A stretch of DNA of 64,000 nt. Source: Eubacterium callanderi (lineage in GTDB: Bacteria > Bacillota > Clostridia > Eubacteriales > Eubacteriaceae). The notes beneath the pieces were generated by a model. The model searched no databases. It was not told the DNA's origin and was given only the letters and a program-made list of their open reading frames with translations. The stretch lies in contig NZ_FRBP01000012.1 of assembly GCF_900142645.1 (NCBI RefSeq), positions 109,212 to 173,211 on the forward strand, given 5' to 3'. The translations under genes were made by a program, and so were the position numbers. Shown piece after piece: positions 51,233 through 60,361 of this stretch (position 1 is its first letter; every line of letters begins with the position of its first letter).

Positions 51233-54200
51233 AAGCTCCCGGCTCAATATAATCCGACAGCCTTACCGCCACCAGCTTGGAGATCCCATTTTTGGCCATG
51301 GAAACGCCGTATATGGCGTCGCAGGCCTCCAAGGTGCTCTTACGGTGGGTGATGATAATAAACTGGTTGTCGGTGGCAATATGCTCTAAATAGCTAGTGA
51401 ACCGGTAGATGTTATGGTCGTCCAAAGCGGCGTCGATCTCGTCGATGACGCAGAAGGGCGACGGGTTCAGCTCCAGGAAGGAGAACAGCAGCGCGATGGC
51501 GATCATGGATTTCTCGCCCCCTGACAGCAGGGAAATGTGGCGCAGGTTCTTGCCTGGCGGCTGGGCCACCAGCTCAATGCCGCTTTCCAGCACGTTTTCG
51601 GGGTCGGTATACTCGATGTGGGCCTTGCCGCCCTCAAAGAGGATGCCGAAGATCCGGGTGAATTTCTTCTGGAGCTCGGCGAACTGCTTTGCAAACTGCC
51701 GCTCCATGGATTCGTACAGGCTGTCAATAATGCGCTCCAGCTCGCCCTTGGCCTTGGTCAGGTCCTTGTACTGGGCGCTCATAAAGCCGTAGCGCTCGTT
51801 CAGCTCTAAATATTCCTCGATGGCCCCCACGTTCACATTGCCCATGGCGGCCATGCGGCCCTTTAAGCTGCGCTGGTTCTCGGGGCTCAGGTCCAGGTCC
51901 TCCTGGCTCAGGGCCTCGTAGATGTCCCCCACCATGACAAAGTTCATGTCATAGCTCTCGAAGATATTTTCTTCCCAGTGGGTCATCTGCATCTCCAGCT
52001 TATTCTTTGCCATCTCGGCGTTGTTCTTTGTCTCATTCTGCAGGATGAGCTGATGGTTCAGGTCCTTGATCTCCTGCTCCAGAGCCTCGCTGATGGCGGT
52101 CTGCTCTCGCGTCTCGGTGGAGAAGCTCTCTAAGGCCGCGCGCTTTTCATCCACGGCTGCCTGCAGCTCCTCGGTCTCGACCTTCAGGACCTCACAGCGG
52201 GTGCGGTGCAGGGCGCTGCTCTCGCGGCAGGCCCGGATCTCACTCTCGACCTTTTTCTCACGGCTGATGCAGGTCTCGATCTGGCTGTGGATCATGGCCA
52301 TCTGCTGCTCCAGGGAGCGGATGCCCTCATTGTCCCGGGCCAGCTTGATCCGCCCCTCGGAGATTTTGCGGTTCAGGCCCTCGATGGCCCCGCGGACCAC
52401 CTCGATGTACTCGGCGCTGCCGGTATCGTCCTGCTCCATTTCCGCCTCCAGAGCGGCCAGCTCGGCCTCCTTCTGAGCCACCGTTTCCCGCAGGCGCTTT
52501 TCATTTTCAAGCGAGCTTCCCGCATCGTCCTGCAGGCTTTTAAAAATGCGGTCGCTCTCGGCCATGCGCTTTTTGGTGGTCTCCAGGTTCTGGGTAATTT
52601 TCCAGTGCTCCTGCTCCACGCTGTTCAGGCGCAGCTCGGCCTTTTTGGCGGCCTCTTTCAGGGCCTCATAGGCCTTAAAGGCCTCGCGGTAGGCGGCCTT
52701 GATCTTGAGTTTTTCGCTGTCCTGCCGTTTCATCTCGACTTCCAGCTTTTCGATCTCGGCCTTTTTAAACAGGGGCGACTGCTTGCCGCTCTTGGTGTAC
52801 CCCCCCACGATGGCGCCGCCGGGGTAAAAGATTTCGCCCTCCAGGGTCACCACCGTATATTTGCCGAATATGGCTTTCTGGATGGCCCGCCCGGCGTTAA
52901 AATCGGCGGCCACCACAATGCGGCCCAGCAGGCTCTCGATGACCCGCTTAAACCGGGGTCCGTACTCTACCAGCTCGGAAGCGATGCCCTCAAAGCCCGG
53001 CGTGCGGGACAGGATCTCTAGATCCCTGGCCTCTACTCGGCCATAGCGCAGGTTGTCCAGGGGCAAAAAGGTCGCCCGGCCTGCCCGCTGTTTCTTCAAA
53101 ATATTGATGCACTGGTTGGCAGTGGTCACGTCCTCCACCACAATGTTCTGGCTTTTGGCCCCCAGGGCCACGTCCACAGCCATGGTAAAGCGGTCAGGGA
53201 TGGACAGGAGCTCTCCGACCGGGCCGTAGACCTTGTTGATCATATCGCCCAGGTGCTCCCGGGAGTTCATGATGGTCCGGATGCTCGGGAAGTAGTCGCT
53301 GTAATTTTTCTGGACGCTCTTGAGATAATCGCGCTGGGAAAGGTTAACCTTGTAATTATTTTCCAGCACGCTGTAGTCATTTTTCAGGCCCTGGGCTTTT
53401 TTCTCAGCCTCCTCGGTCTGATTTCTGAGGCTCTCGGTCTCTGCCGCCAGACGGGCGCGGGTGCGCTCGTTCTGCTCGGCCTCCAGCAGGGTATCGGAGA
53501 GCAGCTGGCTGCTGCGCTCCTGCTCTGCGCTCACGCGCTTCAGCTGGTCCTCGTGAAAGCTTTTCTTGGTGGTAAAGCCAGCCAGTCGGGTTTTCAGGTC
53601 CAGCAGGGTATCGTTCAGCACAGCCCGCTGCTGCTCCCGTTCTTCCCTCAGGCTCACGCCCTCGGCCTGCTTCAGCTTTTCGGCTTCCAGCTCGGCCTGG
53701 TGCCGGCTTTTCTCGTCCACCAGCTTCTGCAGGTCGGCGTTCTCGGCCTCGTAGGCCTGGGCCGCCGCGTCGCGGGAGGCGGTCAGCTCATCATACTCGG
53801 CCTGGAAGCGGCCGTGCTCGTCCAGGTGGGCGTTCAGGTCCTGGGTAAGCCGCTCGGCGTTGGCGGACTCGTTCTCGCTTTTGCCCTGGGTTATGAGGAG
53901 CTCACGCTCGCACTCACCAATGCGCTTTTTCAGCTGCTCCAGGGCCTCTGCCATGGCGTCGGCCTGCTCGGTAATGCCCCGGATATTGCCCCGGGCGTTC
54001 TGGAAGGCGCGGTCCTTTTCCTCGGTCTTTTTCTCGATCTCAAAAATCTGGAACCGGACCTCGGCCAGCTGCTTCTCGTAGGCGGCCAGCTGCTCTGAGG
54101 CGTCCTTCATGTTGTGGTAGAACACCATGAGGTCGACCTTTTTAAGGGCCTCCCGCAGCTCCAGGTACTCCTTGGCCTTTTCGGACTGGGCTTTTAAGGG

Positions 54201-54815
54201 CTTCAGCTGTTTTTCAATTTCTTCCAGGATGTCCTTCAGGCGCTCCAGGTTATTCTGGGTGTTCTCAAGCTTTTTCTCGGCCTCCTGCTTCTTGGTCTTG
54301 TAGTTGACAATGCCGACAGCCTCCTCCACAATGCCGCGAAGCTCCTGGGGGCTGGCGCCGATAATATTCTCAATCCCGCCCTGGCTGATAAGGGAATACC
54401 CATTTTTGCCAAGGCCGGTGTCCATAAACAGCTCATGGATATCCTTGAGCTTGCAGCTTTTCTGGTTCATGCGGTATTCGCTCTCGCCGGAGCGGAAAAG
54501 CCGCCTGGTGATGACAATCTCGTCCAGATTGTCCAGGGTAAAGCCGCTGGTATTGTCTAAGGTCAGGGTAACCTCTGCGTAGTTGAGGGGTTTCTTTTTC
54601 TCAGTTCCGGAGAAGATAACATCCTCCATCTTCTTACCCCTCAGGGACTTGGTGCTCTGTTCACCCAGCACCCAGCGGATCGCGTCGGTTATATTACTCT
54701 TCCCGCTGCCGTTGGGGCCGACAATGGCCGACACCCCCTTGGAAAATTCCAGCTCTACGGGCTCCGCAAATGATTTAAACCCGGCCAGGGCCAGTTTTTT
54801 CAGGTACAACCGCAC
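51231..54815 (-). CDS. smc: Chromosome segregation protein SMC
   Basis: A 1194-residue condensin ATPase: N-terminal Walker A GPNGSGKSNITDAIRWVLG, two long coiled-coil arms, a hinge at about residues 500-680 (YGPVGELLSIPDRFTMAVDV, GEIFYPGGAIVGG), and a C-terminal head with LLSGGEKSMIAIALLF and VIDEIDAALDD. It lies between rnc and ftsY, the standard arrangement. Confidence 0.97.
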   Translation of the reverse strand: MRLYLKKLALAGFKSFAEPVELEFSKGVSAIVGPNGSGKSNITDAIRWVLGEQSTKSLRGKKMEDVIFSGTEKKKPLNYAEVTLTLDNTSGFTLDNLDEIVITRRLFRSGESEYRMNQKSCKLKDIHELFMDTGLGKNGYSLISQGGIENIIGASPQELRGIVEEAVGIVNYKTKKQEAEKKLENTQNNLERLKDILEEIEKQLKPLKAQSEKAKEYLELREALKKVDLMVFYHNMKDASEQLAAYEKQLAEVRFQIFEIEKKTEEKDRAFQNARGNIRGITEQADAMAEALEQLKKRIGECERELLITQGKSENESANAERLTQDLNAHLDEHGRFQAEYDELTASRDAAAQAYEAENADLQKLVDEKSRHQAELEAEKLKQAEGVSLREEREQQRAVLNDTLLDLKTRLAGFTTKKSFHEDQLKRVSAEQERSSQLLSDTLLEAEQNERTRARLAAETESLRNQTEEAEKKAQGLKNDYSVLENNYKVNLSQRDYLKSVQKNYSDYFPSIRTIMNSREHLGDMINKVYGPVGELLSIPDRFTMAVDVALGAKSQNIVVEDVTTANQCINILKKQRAGRATFLPLDNLRYGRVEARDLEILSRTPGFEGIASELVEYGPRFKRVIESLLGRIVVAADFNAGRAIQKAIFGKYTVVTLEGEIFYPGGAIVGGYTKSGKQSPLFKKAEIEKLEVEMKRQDSEKLKIKAAYREAFKAYEALKEAAKKAELRLNSVEQEHWKITQNLETTKKRMAESDRIFKSLQDDAGSSLENEKRLRETVAQKEAELAALEAEMEQDDTGSAEYIEVVRGAIEGLNRKISEGRIKLARDNEGIRSLEQQMAMIHSQIETCISREKKVESEIRACRESSALHRTRCEVLKVETEELQAAVDEKRAALESFSTETREQTAISEALEQEIKDLNHQLILQNETKNNAEMAKNKLEMQMTHWEENIFESYDMNFVMVGDIYEALSQEDLDLSPENQRSLKGRMAAMGNVNVGAIEEYLELNERYGFMSAQYKDLTKAKGELERIIDSLYESMERQFAKQFAELQKKFTRIFGILFEGGKAHIEYTDPENVLESGIELVAQPPGKNLRHISLLSGGEKSMIAIALLFSFLELNPSPFCVIDEIDAALDDHNIYRFTSYLEHIATDNQFIIITHRKSTLEACDAIYGVSMAKNGISKLVAVRLSDYIEPGA

Positions 54816-54826
54816 ACCTCCTCTTT

Positions 54827-55495
54827 TTATTCACTCTTTTTGTCTTTAAACAGATAGTTTTTCGCCGCGTTCTGCTCGGCTTCTTTCTTACTCTTACCGG
54901 TCCCCTTGCTCACGACCACGCCGTTAAAGGTCAGGTCGATGAAAAAGGTCTTGTTGTGCTCCGGCCCCTCGGATTTTTCCAGCACATACTCGATGGCGTT
55001 GTCACTGTGCTTCTGGATCTGCTCCTGAAGCTCGGTTTTGTAATCCTTGATGAGCCCGCCGCTCAGGGCCAGCTCGATGTTTTTTTCAAGGGTTCCCAGC
55101 ACGACCTTTTTGGTGGTGTCATAGTCGCTGTCTAAAAATACCGCGCCCATCACTGCCTCAAAGGCGTTGGCCAGATTGGATTTGCGTTTTCTGCCCCCGG
55201 TTACAATTTCCCCCTTGCCGAGGAGCATATATTCCCCCAGATTCAGGTCAGAGGCGGCCTGGGACAAGGATTCGGCACATACAATATTGGAGCGGATTTT
55301 CGTCATCTTTCCCTCGGAAAGCTTGTTGTATTTATACAAATACTCGCTGATAATCAGTTCCAATACTGCATCCCCCAAAAACTCCAGGCGTTCATTGTTC
55401 GTGGTCGTTCCTGAATGTGAGCTGTGGGTCAGCGCCACCTTCAGAAGTTCCTTGTCCTTAAATGTGTAAGCAATGCGATCTTCAATTCTCTTCAT
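54827..55495 (-). CDS. rnc: Ribonuclease III
   Basis: A 222-residue dsRNA endonuclease with the signature NERLEFLGDAVLELIIS and a C-terminal dsRNA-binding domain (KTELQEQIQKH through GTGKSKKEAEQNAAKNYL). The ATG at 55495 is preceded by GAGGTGG; a GTG five codons upstream overlaps that site. Confidence 0.95.
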   Translation of the reverse strand: MKRIEDRIAYTFKDKELLKVALTHSSHSGTTTNNERLEFLGDAVLELIISEYLYKYNKLSEGKMTKIRSNIVCAESLSQAASDLNLGEYMLLGKGEIVTGGRKRKSNLANAFEAVMGAVFLDSDYDTTKKVVLGTLEKNIELALSGGLIKDYKTELQEQIQKHSDNAIEYVLEKSEGPEHNKTFFIDLTFNGVVVSKGTGKSKKEAEQNAAKNYLFKDKKSE

Positions 55496-55586
55496 TCTTT
55501 TCCACCTCACTTTTTAGTGCGGCGGCCGCCTTCCCCCGGGCGGCCAGCCTTTTCATATAAGTAAAACCTGTTAAATTCAGGCCAAA

Positions 55587-55615
55587 ACGAAAGAAAAGTC
55601 CGCAAAGGGACTTTT
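55587..55615 (-). terminator. Attenuator-like hairpin after acpP
   Basis: AAAAGTCC-N6-GGACTTTT, followed on the minus strand by CTTTCG. The weak T tract suggests partial termination; this would keep acpP mRNA more abundant than rnc-smc. Confidence 0.55.
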
Positions 55616-55617
55616 GT

Positions 55618-55842
55618 TTAGTTTAGTGCGTTTACGATATCACCAACGGTTTTAATGTTTTCGAGCTCTTCATCCGGCATTTTAACGCCGAATTCTTCCT
55701 CAAAGGCCATGACCAGCTCAATGACGTCCAAAGAGTCTGCTTCCAGGTCCTCCATCAGAGAGGACTCCATGGTGATCTTTGCCGGATCAAGCTCCAGCTG
55801 TTCCGCGATAATTTCCTGAACTTTTGCAAATTTTTCTTCCAT
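55618..55842 (-). CDS. acpP: Acyl carrier protein
   Basis: A 74-residue acidic protein with the phosphopantetheine attachment site [20 protein letters not shown]. Its start overlaps the plsX stop by one base (TAATG). Confidence 0.96.
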   Translation of the reverse strand: MEEKFAKVQEIIAEQLELDPAKITMESSLMEDLEADSLDVIELVMAFEEEFGVKMPDEELENIKTVGDIVNALN

Positions 55843-56858
55843 TATTCTTTCTCCTGTTCCTTAGCTGCCTTTTCTTCCTGTAATTTGGCAGTGATTTTGC
55901 CCAGAACATCGTTGTCAATAAACTTAATGCTCTGGTTAATGGCGTTTTTGATGGCATAGGCGCCACTGCTACCGTGGGCCTTGATGATGCCGCCCTTCAC
56001 GCCCAAAAACGGTGCTCCGCCGGCTTCGTCTGAGTCAAACTGCTTCTTGAACTGTTTCAGGTCGTTTTTGATGAGCGCCCCGCCGATCTTGCCCTTGGCA
56101 GAGCCCATGATGGATTTTTTGATCCCTTTCATCAGGTAGCTGGACAGACCCTCGAGCAGCTTGAGCACAATGTTGCCTGTAAAGCCGTCACACACCAGTA
56201 TATCCACATCGGTCGTGGGAATATCCCGGGCTTCGACATTGCCCACAAAATTCAGGTCACTGTTTTTAAGCAGCTGGTAAGCTTCCTTGACCATGATGCT
56301 GCCCTTTTCCTCCTCAGAGCCAATGTTGACCAGGCCTACCTTAGGATTCTTTTTACCCAAAACGCTCTCAAAATAGACATGTCCCAGCATGGCGAACTGT
56401 TCCAGATACTCGGACTTGCAGTCTGCATTGGCCCCGGTATCAATGAGCAGCACCACGCCGCCGTCCTTTGGCAGCGCAGCCGCCAGCGCCGGACGCTTGA
56501 TCCCCTTGATCCTCCCCAGTTTAAGAAGCCCGCCGGAAAGCAGCGCGCCTGTGCTGCCCGCTGAAATGAGCACGCTGTCAGGATCGCCCTTCATGGCGTT
56601 TAAGGCCACCACCAGTGAGGAATCCTCTTTTCTGCGGATCGCCATTGCCGGCTCCTCGTCAAAACCGATGACGGTCTGCGCGTGGAGCACCTTTATCTTA
56701 TCCTGTGGATAGGTATATTTTGCCAGCTCCTGCTTTACGATGTCCTCCTTACCCACAAGGGTGAGGGCCACACCGTATTCCTTGACTGCGTCCACTGCGC
56801 CTTTGACAATCTCGACCGGCGCGTTGTCGCCGCCCATTGCATCGACGAATATATTCAC
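55842..56858 (-). CDS. plsX: Phosphate acyltransferase PlsX
   Basis: A 338-residue enzyme making acyl-phosphate from acyl-ACP for phospholipid synthesis. Typical stretches are [31 protein letters not shown] and [18 protein letters not shown]. It lies between rpmF and acpP; no fabD or fabG is adjacent. Confidence 0.95.
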   Translation of the reverse strand: MNIFVDAMGGDNAPVEIVKGAVDAVKEYGVALTLVGKEDIVKQELAKYTYPQDKIKVLHAQTVIGFDEEPAMAIRRKEDSSLVVALNAMKGDPDSVLISAGSTGALLSGGLLKLGRIKGIKRPALAAALPKDGGVVLLIDTGANADCKSEYLEQFAMLGHVYFESVLGKKNPKVGLVNIGSEEEKGSIMVKEAYQLLKNSDLNFVGNVEARDIPTTDVDILVCDGFTGNIVLKLLEGLSSYLMKGIKKSIMGSAKGKIGGALIKNDLKQFKKQFDSDEAGGAPFLGVKGGIIKAHGSSGAYAIKNAINQSIKFIDNDVLGKITAKLQEEKAAKEQEKE

Positions 56859-56892
56859 GTTAACACCTTCCTAAAAATAACTCCGTATAGAG

Positions 56893-56916
56893 AAAAAACA
56901 GAGTCGGAACTCTGTT
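56893..56916 (-). terminator. Terminator-like hairpin overlapping the rpmF stop codon
   Basis: AACAGAGT-N4-ACTCTGTT followed on the minus strand by TTTTTT. One base of the rpmF stop codon lies in the stem, so translating ribosomes could open the hairpin and couple plsX transcription to rpmF translation. Confidence 0.75.
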
Positions 56917-57092
56917 TAGTCTTCAATCATTACATTTACATCTTTATAGGTTCCGCAGGATTTGCATACGCGGTGTGGTAATTTGATTTCACCACATTTT
57001 GGGCATACGCTCATACCAGGGATATTCAGTTTGTAATGTGTTCTTCTCTTGTCTCTTCTAGATTTAGAAATTTTACTCTTTGGTACTGCCAT
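56916..57092 (-). CDS. rpmF: 50S ribosomal protein L32
   Basis: A 58-residue protein starting [20 protein letters not shown], with the four-Cys zinc ribbon CPKCG and CKSCG. It lies between yceD and plsX, its usual place. The stop TAA is at 56916-56918. Confidence 0.97.
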   Translation of the reverse strand: MAVPKSKISKSRRDKRRTHYKLNIPGMSVCPKCGEIKLPHRVCKSCGTYKDVNVMIED

Positions 57093-57122
57093 CTTTTACA
57101 CCTCCTATGTTTAAGTCACATC

Positions 57123-57593
57123 TTACAGTAGCTTTTTAAGGGCTTCCATCCTCGGATCAATATCCGAGTCATCCCCGCAACTGCATTGTTCTTGATTTAA
57201 GTTTGCTCCACAACTTGGACATAACCCCTTACAGTCTTCGTCACACAAAACCTTAAACGGCTCGTTGATAAAGAGACACTCCTCAACATAGGGCACCATA
57301 TCAATGGTCTCCGTACCCGGGTCCGTTTCGATCGTATCCTCGAATTCAAAGACACTGCTAACGGGGGTGGGTGTAAGACAGCGGGCGCAGGGATAAACAA
57401 TCACTCCGGTCAAAGTAAACTTCATCAAAAACTCAGTAGCCCCGAGCTTTTTAATGCTGCCCTTCACCAAAGCGCCGTTTTCATCCAGCTTTCCCTCATA
57501 ATCGTCCCCATATCCTTTGAGATCATCCTGAAACAGACGAAATTCATAATTCAGGGTTTCATCATTTAATAATTTTAAAACATTAATAATCAT
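57123..57593 (-). CDS. YceD family protein (DUF177)
   Basis: A 156-residue protein linked to 23S rRNA accumulation in other bacteria. Cys pairs occur as YPCARCL, CDEDCKGLCPSCG and CSC near the C terminus. The start at 57593 follows GGAG by eight bases. It is first in the yceD-rpmF-plsX-acpP-rnc-smc-ftsY unit. Confidence 0.92.
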   Translation of the reverse strand: MIINVLKLLNDETLNYEFRLFQDDLKGYGDDYEGKLDENGALVKGSIKKLGATEFLMKFTLTGVIVYPCARCLTPTPVSSVFEFEDTIETDPGTETIDMVPYVEECLFINEPFKVLCDEDCKGLCPSCGANLNQEQCSCGDDSDIDPRMEALKKLL

Positions 57594-57605
57594 TTCATAA
57601 CTCCA

Positions 57606-57648
57606 AATGGGCAATCCTCATTATATATAGGATTGCCCATTTTGTCAA
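57606..57648 (-). promoter_or_regulatory. yceD-rpmF-plsX promoter with inverted repeat centred on the -10 box
   Basis: On the minus strand TTGACA (57643-57648), 17-bp spacer, TATAAT (57620-57625): a perfect consensus promoter. AATGGGCAATCC (57606-57617) and GGATTGCCCATT (57630-57641) are a perfect 12-bp inverted repeat whose centre falls on the -10. The mRNA would start near 57613 and contain only one arm, so the symmetry acts as DNA: a strong operator candidate. Confidence 0.8.
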
Positions 57649-57731
57649 GTAAAAATCTTTACAAACGGGCCACAAATTTCAAAGGCTGACGAAAGCTTAA
57701 AAATACGGGATTTTTATGCCTCCGGACACTA

Positions 57732-57760
57732 AGATGGCGTGCCCATACGACACGCCATCT
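57732..57760 (-). terminator. Hairpin after ackA
   Basis: AGATGGCGTG-N9-CACGCCATCT, 10 perfect base pairs, about 24 bp past the ackA stop; no good T tract on the minus strand. Shares its arm with the hairpin at 36812. Confidence 0.55.
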
Positions 57761-57783
57761 CTGTGTGATTGTTTTATTTATGA

Positions 57784-58974
57784 TTAACCAACTAATTCAA
57801 CGGTATCGCGGGCGATCATTAATTCTTCGTTGGTCGGGATCACCATTACCTTGGTTCTGGAGTCCGGAGTCGAGATCACAAGCGCTTCGCCGCGTTTGCT
57901 ATTCTTTTCTTCGTCCAACTGGATGCCCAGGTATTTTAAGCCGCTGCAGACCGCTGCGCGGTCCTTGGAAGAGTTTTCACCCAGGCCGGCTGTAAAGATA
58001 ATGCCGTCAACGCCGTCCATGGCCGCTACATAAGCGCCGATGGTGGTTTTTACACGGTAGATAAAGATATCCAGGGCCAGCTTAGCGCGTTCATTGCCCG
58101 CTTCAGCCGCCGCTTCAACATCACGGAAGTCCGAGCTTACGCCGGAAACGCCCAGCACGCCGGATTCCTTGTTCATCATGGTGTTGACCTGATCCACAGT
58201 ATAGCCTTTGTCACATAAGAAAGGAATGATGGCCGGGTCAATATCGCCGCAGCGGGTACCCATTTCAAGGCCAGCCAGCGGGGTTAAGCCCATGGAAGTG
58301 TCAATACATTTGCCGTAGCGGATCGCAGCCACACTCGCGCCGTTTCCTAAGTGACAGGAAATTAATTTTAAGTTGCCGATGTTTTCACCCAGCAGCTCAG
58401 CAGCCGTCAGGCTGACAAAACGGTGGGAGGTGCCGTGGAAACCGTATTTACGGATTCTGTATTTTTCGTACATTTCATACGGCAGCGGGTAGATATAAGC
58501 TTCTGCCGGCATGGTCTGGTGGAAAGCCGTGTCAAACACGCCGACCATCGGTACGCCCGGTAGCAGTTCTTCACAGGCACGAATCCCGATTAAGTTGGCA
58601 GGATTGTGAAGCGGCGCCAGCTCAGAGCAGTCTTCCATTTTCTTAATCACTTCATCGTTGATAACAACAGAGCTCGCAAAAGTTTCAGCGCCGTGAACGG
58701 TTCTGTGACCGACAGCGTCAATTTCCTTAAGATCCTTGATCACGCCGTGGTCCGCGTCAACCAGGGCCGCCATAATAATATCCAGAGCTTCCTTGTGTGT
58801 TTCCATTGGCTGTTCAAACTTAACCTTATCTTTACCAGCCGGCTGGTGAACCACAACAGCGCCGTCAATACCGATTCTCTCAGCTAAACCTTTTGCCAAC
58901 ACTGTTTCAGTGTCCATATCCAGCAACTGATATTTCAGTGATGAGCTACCGCAATTAATAACAAGTACATTCAT
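57784..58974 (-). CDS. ackA: Acetate kinase
   Basis: A 396-residue kinase of acetate and ATP, the last step of acetate production in acetogens. Sequence marks: [15 protein letters not shown] at the start, [28 protein letters not shown] and FTAGLGENS. No pta gene is adjacent. It is a single gene. Confidence 0.96.
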   Translation of the reverse strand: MNVLVINCGSSSLKYQLLDMDTETVLAKGLAERIGIDGAVVVHQPAGKDKVKFEQPMETHKEALDIIMAALVDADHGVIKDLKEIDAVGHRTVHGAETFASSVVINDEVIKKMEDCSELAPLHNPANLIGIRACEELLPGVPMVGVFDTAFHQTMPAEAYIYPLPYEMYEKYRIRKYGFHGTSHRFVSLTAAELLGENIGNLKLISCHLGNGASVAAIRYGKCIDTSMGLTPLAGLEMGTRCGDIDPAIIPFLCDKGYTVDQVNTMMNKESGVLGVSGVSSDFRDVEAAAEAGNERAKLALDIFIYRVKTTIGAYVAAMDGVDGIIFTAGLGENSSKDRAAVCSGLKYLGIQLDEEKNSKRGEALVISTPDSRTKVMVIPTNEELMIARDTVELVG

Positions 58975-59119
58975 TTTTAAATTTTTTCTCCTTTTATTGT
59001 CTTTTTCAGATAAACAATTTATAATTGAACTACACTAGTATATAATAACAGTAACAAACCAATAATGCCATTATTTTTTTGTTTTTTTGGGCTAAATTAT
59101 TGCTCAGTTGGAGGAAAGC

Positions 59120-60361
59120 ATGCAAACCCAGGCCATCATCTGCGAATACAATCCCTTTCACAACGGCCACGCCTACCAGATACAGGCGGGAAAAGAGGCC
59201 GCCGGCAGCACCCATACCCTGGCGCTCATGAGCGGAAGCGTGGTCCAGCGGGGCACCTTTGCCGTAGCCGATAAATGGCTGCGCGCCCGCACCGCCCTGC
59301 TGTCCGGGGCCGATCTGGTCTGCGAGCTCCCCTTCTGCTACGCCGCCCAGAGCGCCGAGTATTTTGCCGCCGGCGCCGTCAAAATCTTAAACGCCACCGG
59401 CGTGTGCGACACCCTCTGCTTTGGCTCCGAGGCCGGCGACCTCGAGGCACTGAGCGCAGTGGCCCAGAGCCTCGCCTTTGAGACGCCCGCCTTCAGAGAG
59501 GCCCTCAAGGCCTTTCTCGGCCAGGGCCTGGCCTTTCCAAAGGCCAGGGAGCTTGCTTTTAAAGCCACCGATGGCGAAAAATCCGCATCTTATCTGCGGG
59601 AGCCCAACAATATTCTGGGTATAGAATATCTCAAAGCCCTGCGCCGCACCCACAGCGCCATCCGGCCCGTCACCATAAAACGGCAGGGAAACGCCTACCA
59701 CGACACCCAGGCCCAGAGCCGCTACGCCAGCGCCACCGCCATCCGGCAGCTGCTGGCCGCCCCCGGCGCTGGCGCCCAGGCGCTAAAACCCTTGCTCCCC
59801 TACGACCCCGCCCTGCTCTTAAGCTATCTTAAAGAAGCGCGCGTTCCCTGGGAGGAAAGCTACGCCAAGGCCCTGCTCAGCCAGATCCACTCCCAGGATC
59901 TGGCCCGCTTCAGAACCCTGCCCTATATGGAGAAAGGCCTCGAATTTAAGCTTAAAAAGGCCCTGGGCGCAAGCGGAAGCTATGACAGCATTGTGGATAC
60001 CCTTACCTCAAAACGCGCGCCCAAAAGCCGGATACGGCGAATTTTAATGAACCTGTCCATGGGCTTTGAGGCCCGCGATCTCAGCCGTTTCGCAGCCCCC
60101 GGCTTCGTGCCCTGCCTCCGGGTTCTGGGCTTTAACGAAAAGGGACGGGCGCTGCTAAAGGCCATCCGCGAGCAGGACGGCCTGCCCGTCATCACCAACA
60201 CCCGCGCCAATATCACAAGGCTGAGCCCCGACCAGCGCGCCTGCTTCGATTTCGACGCCCGCGCCACCGACCTGTTCAGCCTGTTCTGCGAAAAGCAGTA
60301 CCGCTACCACCGCGATTACACCCAAAACCCTGTCATCATAGCCGAAAAGGAGGCCTTATGA
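59120..60361 (+). CDS. tmcAL: tRNA(Met) cytidine acetate ligase TmcAL
   Basis: A 413-residue nucleotidyltransferase-fold enzyme that makes N4-acetylcytidine-34 in elongator tRNA(Met) from acetate and ATP. Motifs: IICEYNPFHNGHAYQI at the N terminus and ALMSGSVVQRGTFA; both are typical. The start at 59120 follows GGAGG. It is divergent from ackA and overlaps the esterase start by 4 bp. Confidence 0.9.
   Translation: MQTQAIICEYNPFHNGHAYQIQAGKEAAGSTHTLALMSGSVVQRGTFAVADKWLRARTALLSGADLVCELPFCYAAQSAEYFAAGAVKILNATGVCDTLCFGSEAGDLEALSAVAQSLAFETPAFREALKAFLGQGLAFPKARELAFKATDGEKSASYLREPNNILGIEYLKALRRTHSAIRPVTIKRQGNAYHDTQAQSRYASATAIRQLLAAPGAGAQALKPLLPYDPALLLSYLKEARVPWEESYAKALLSQIHSQDLARFRTLPYMEKGLEFKLKKALGASGSYDSIVDTLTSKRAPKSRIRRILMNLSMGFEARDLSRFAAPGFVPCLRVLGFNEKGRALLKAIREQDGLPVITNTRANITRLSPDQRACFDFDARATDLFSLFCEKQYRYHRDYTQNPVIIAEKEAL

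Noticed and set aside
53253..54098. Long plus-strand ORF (281 codons) opposite smc
   Set aside because: It is antisense to a certain smc coding region; its Leu/Gly-rich composition is what reversed coiled-coil codons give, and it has no ribosome site.
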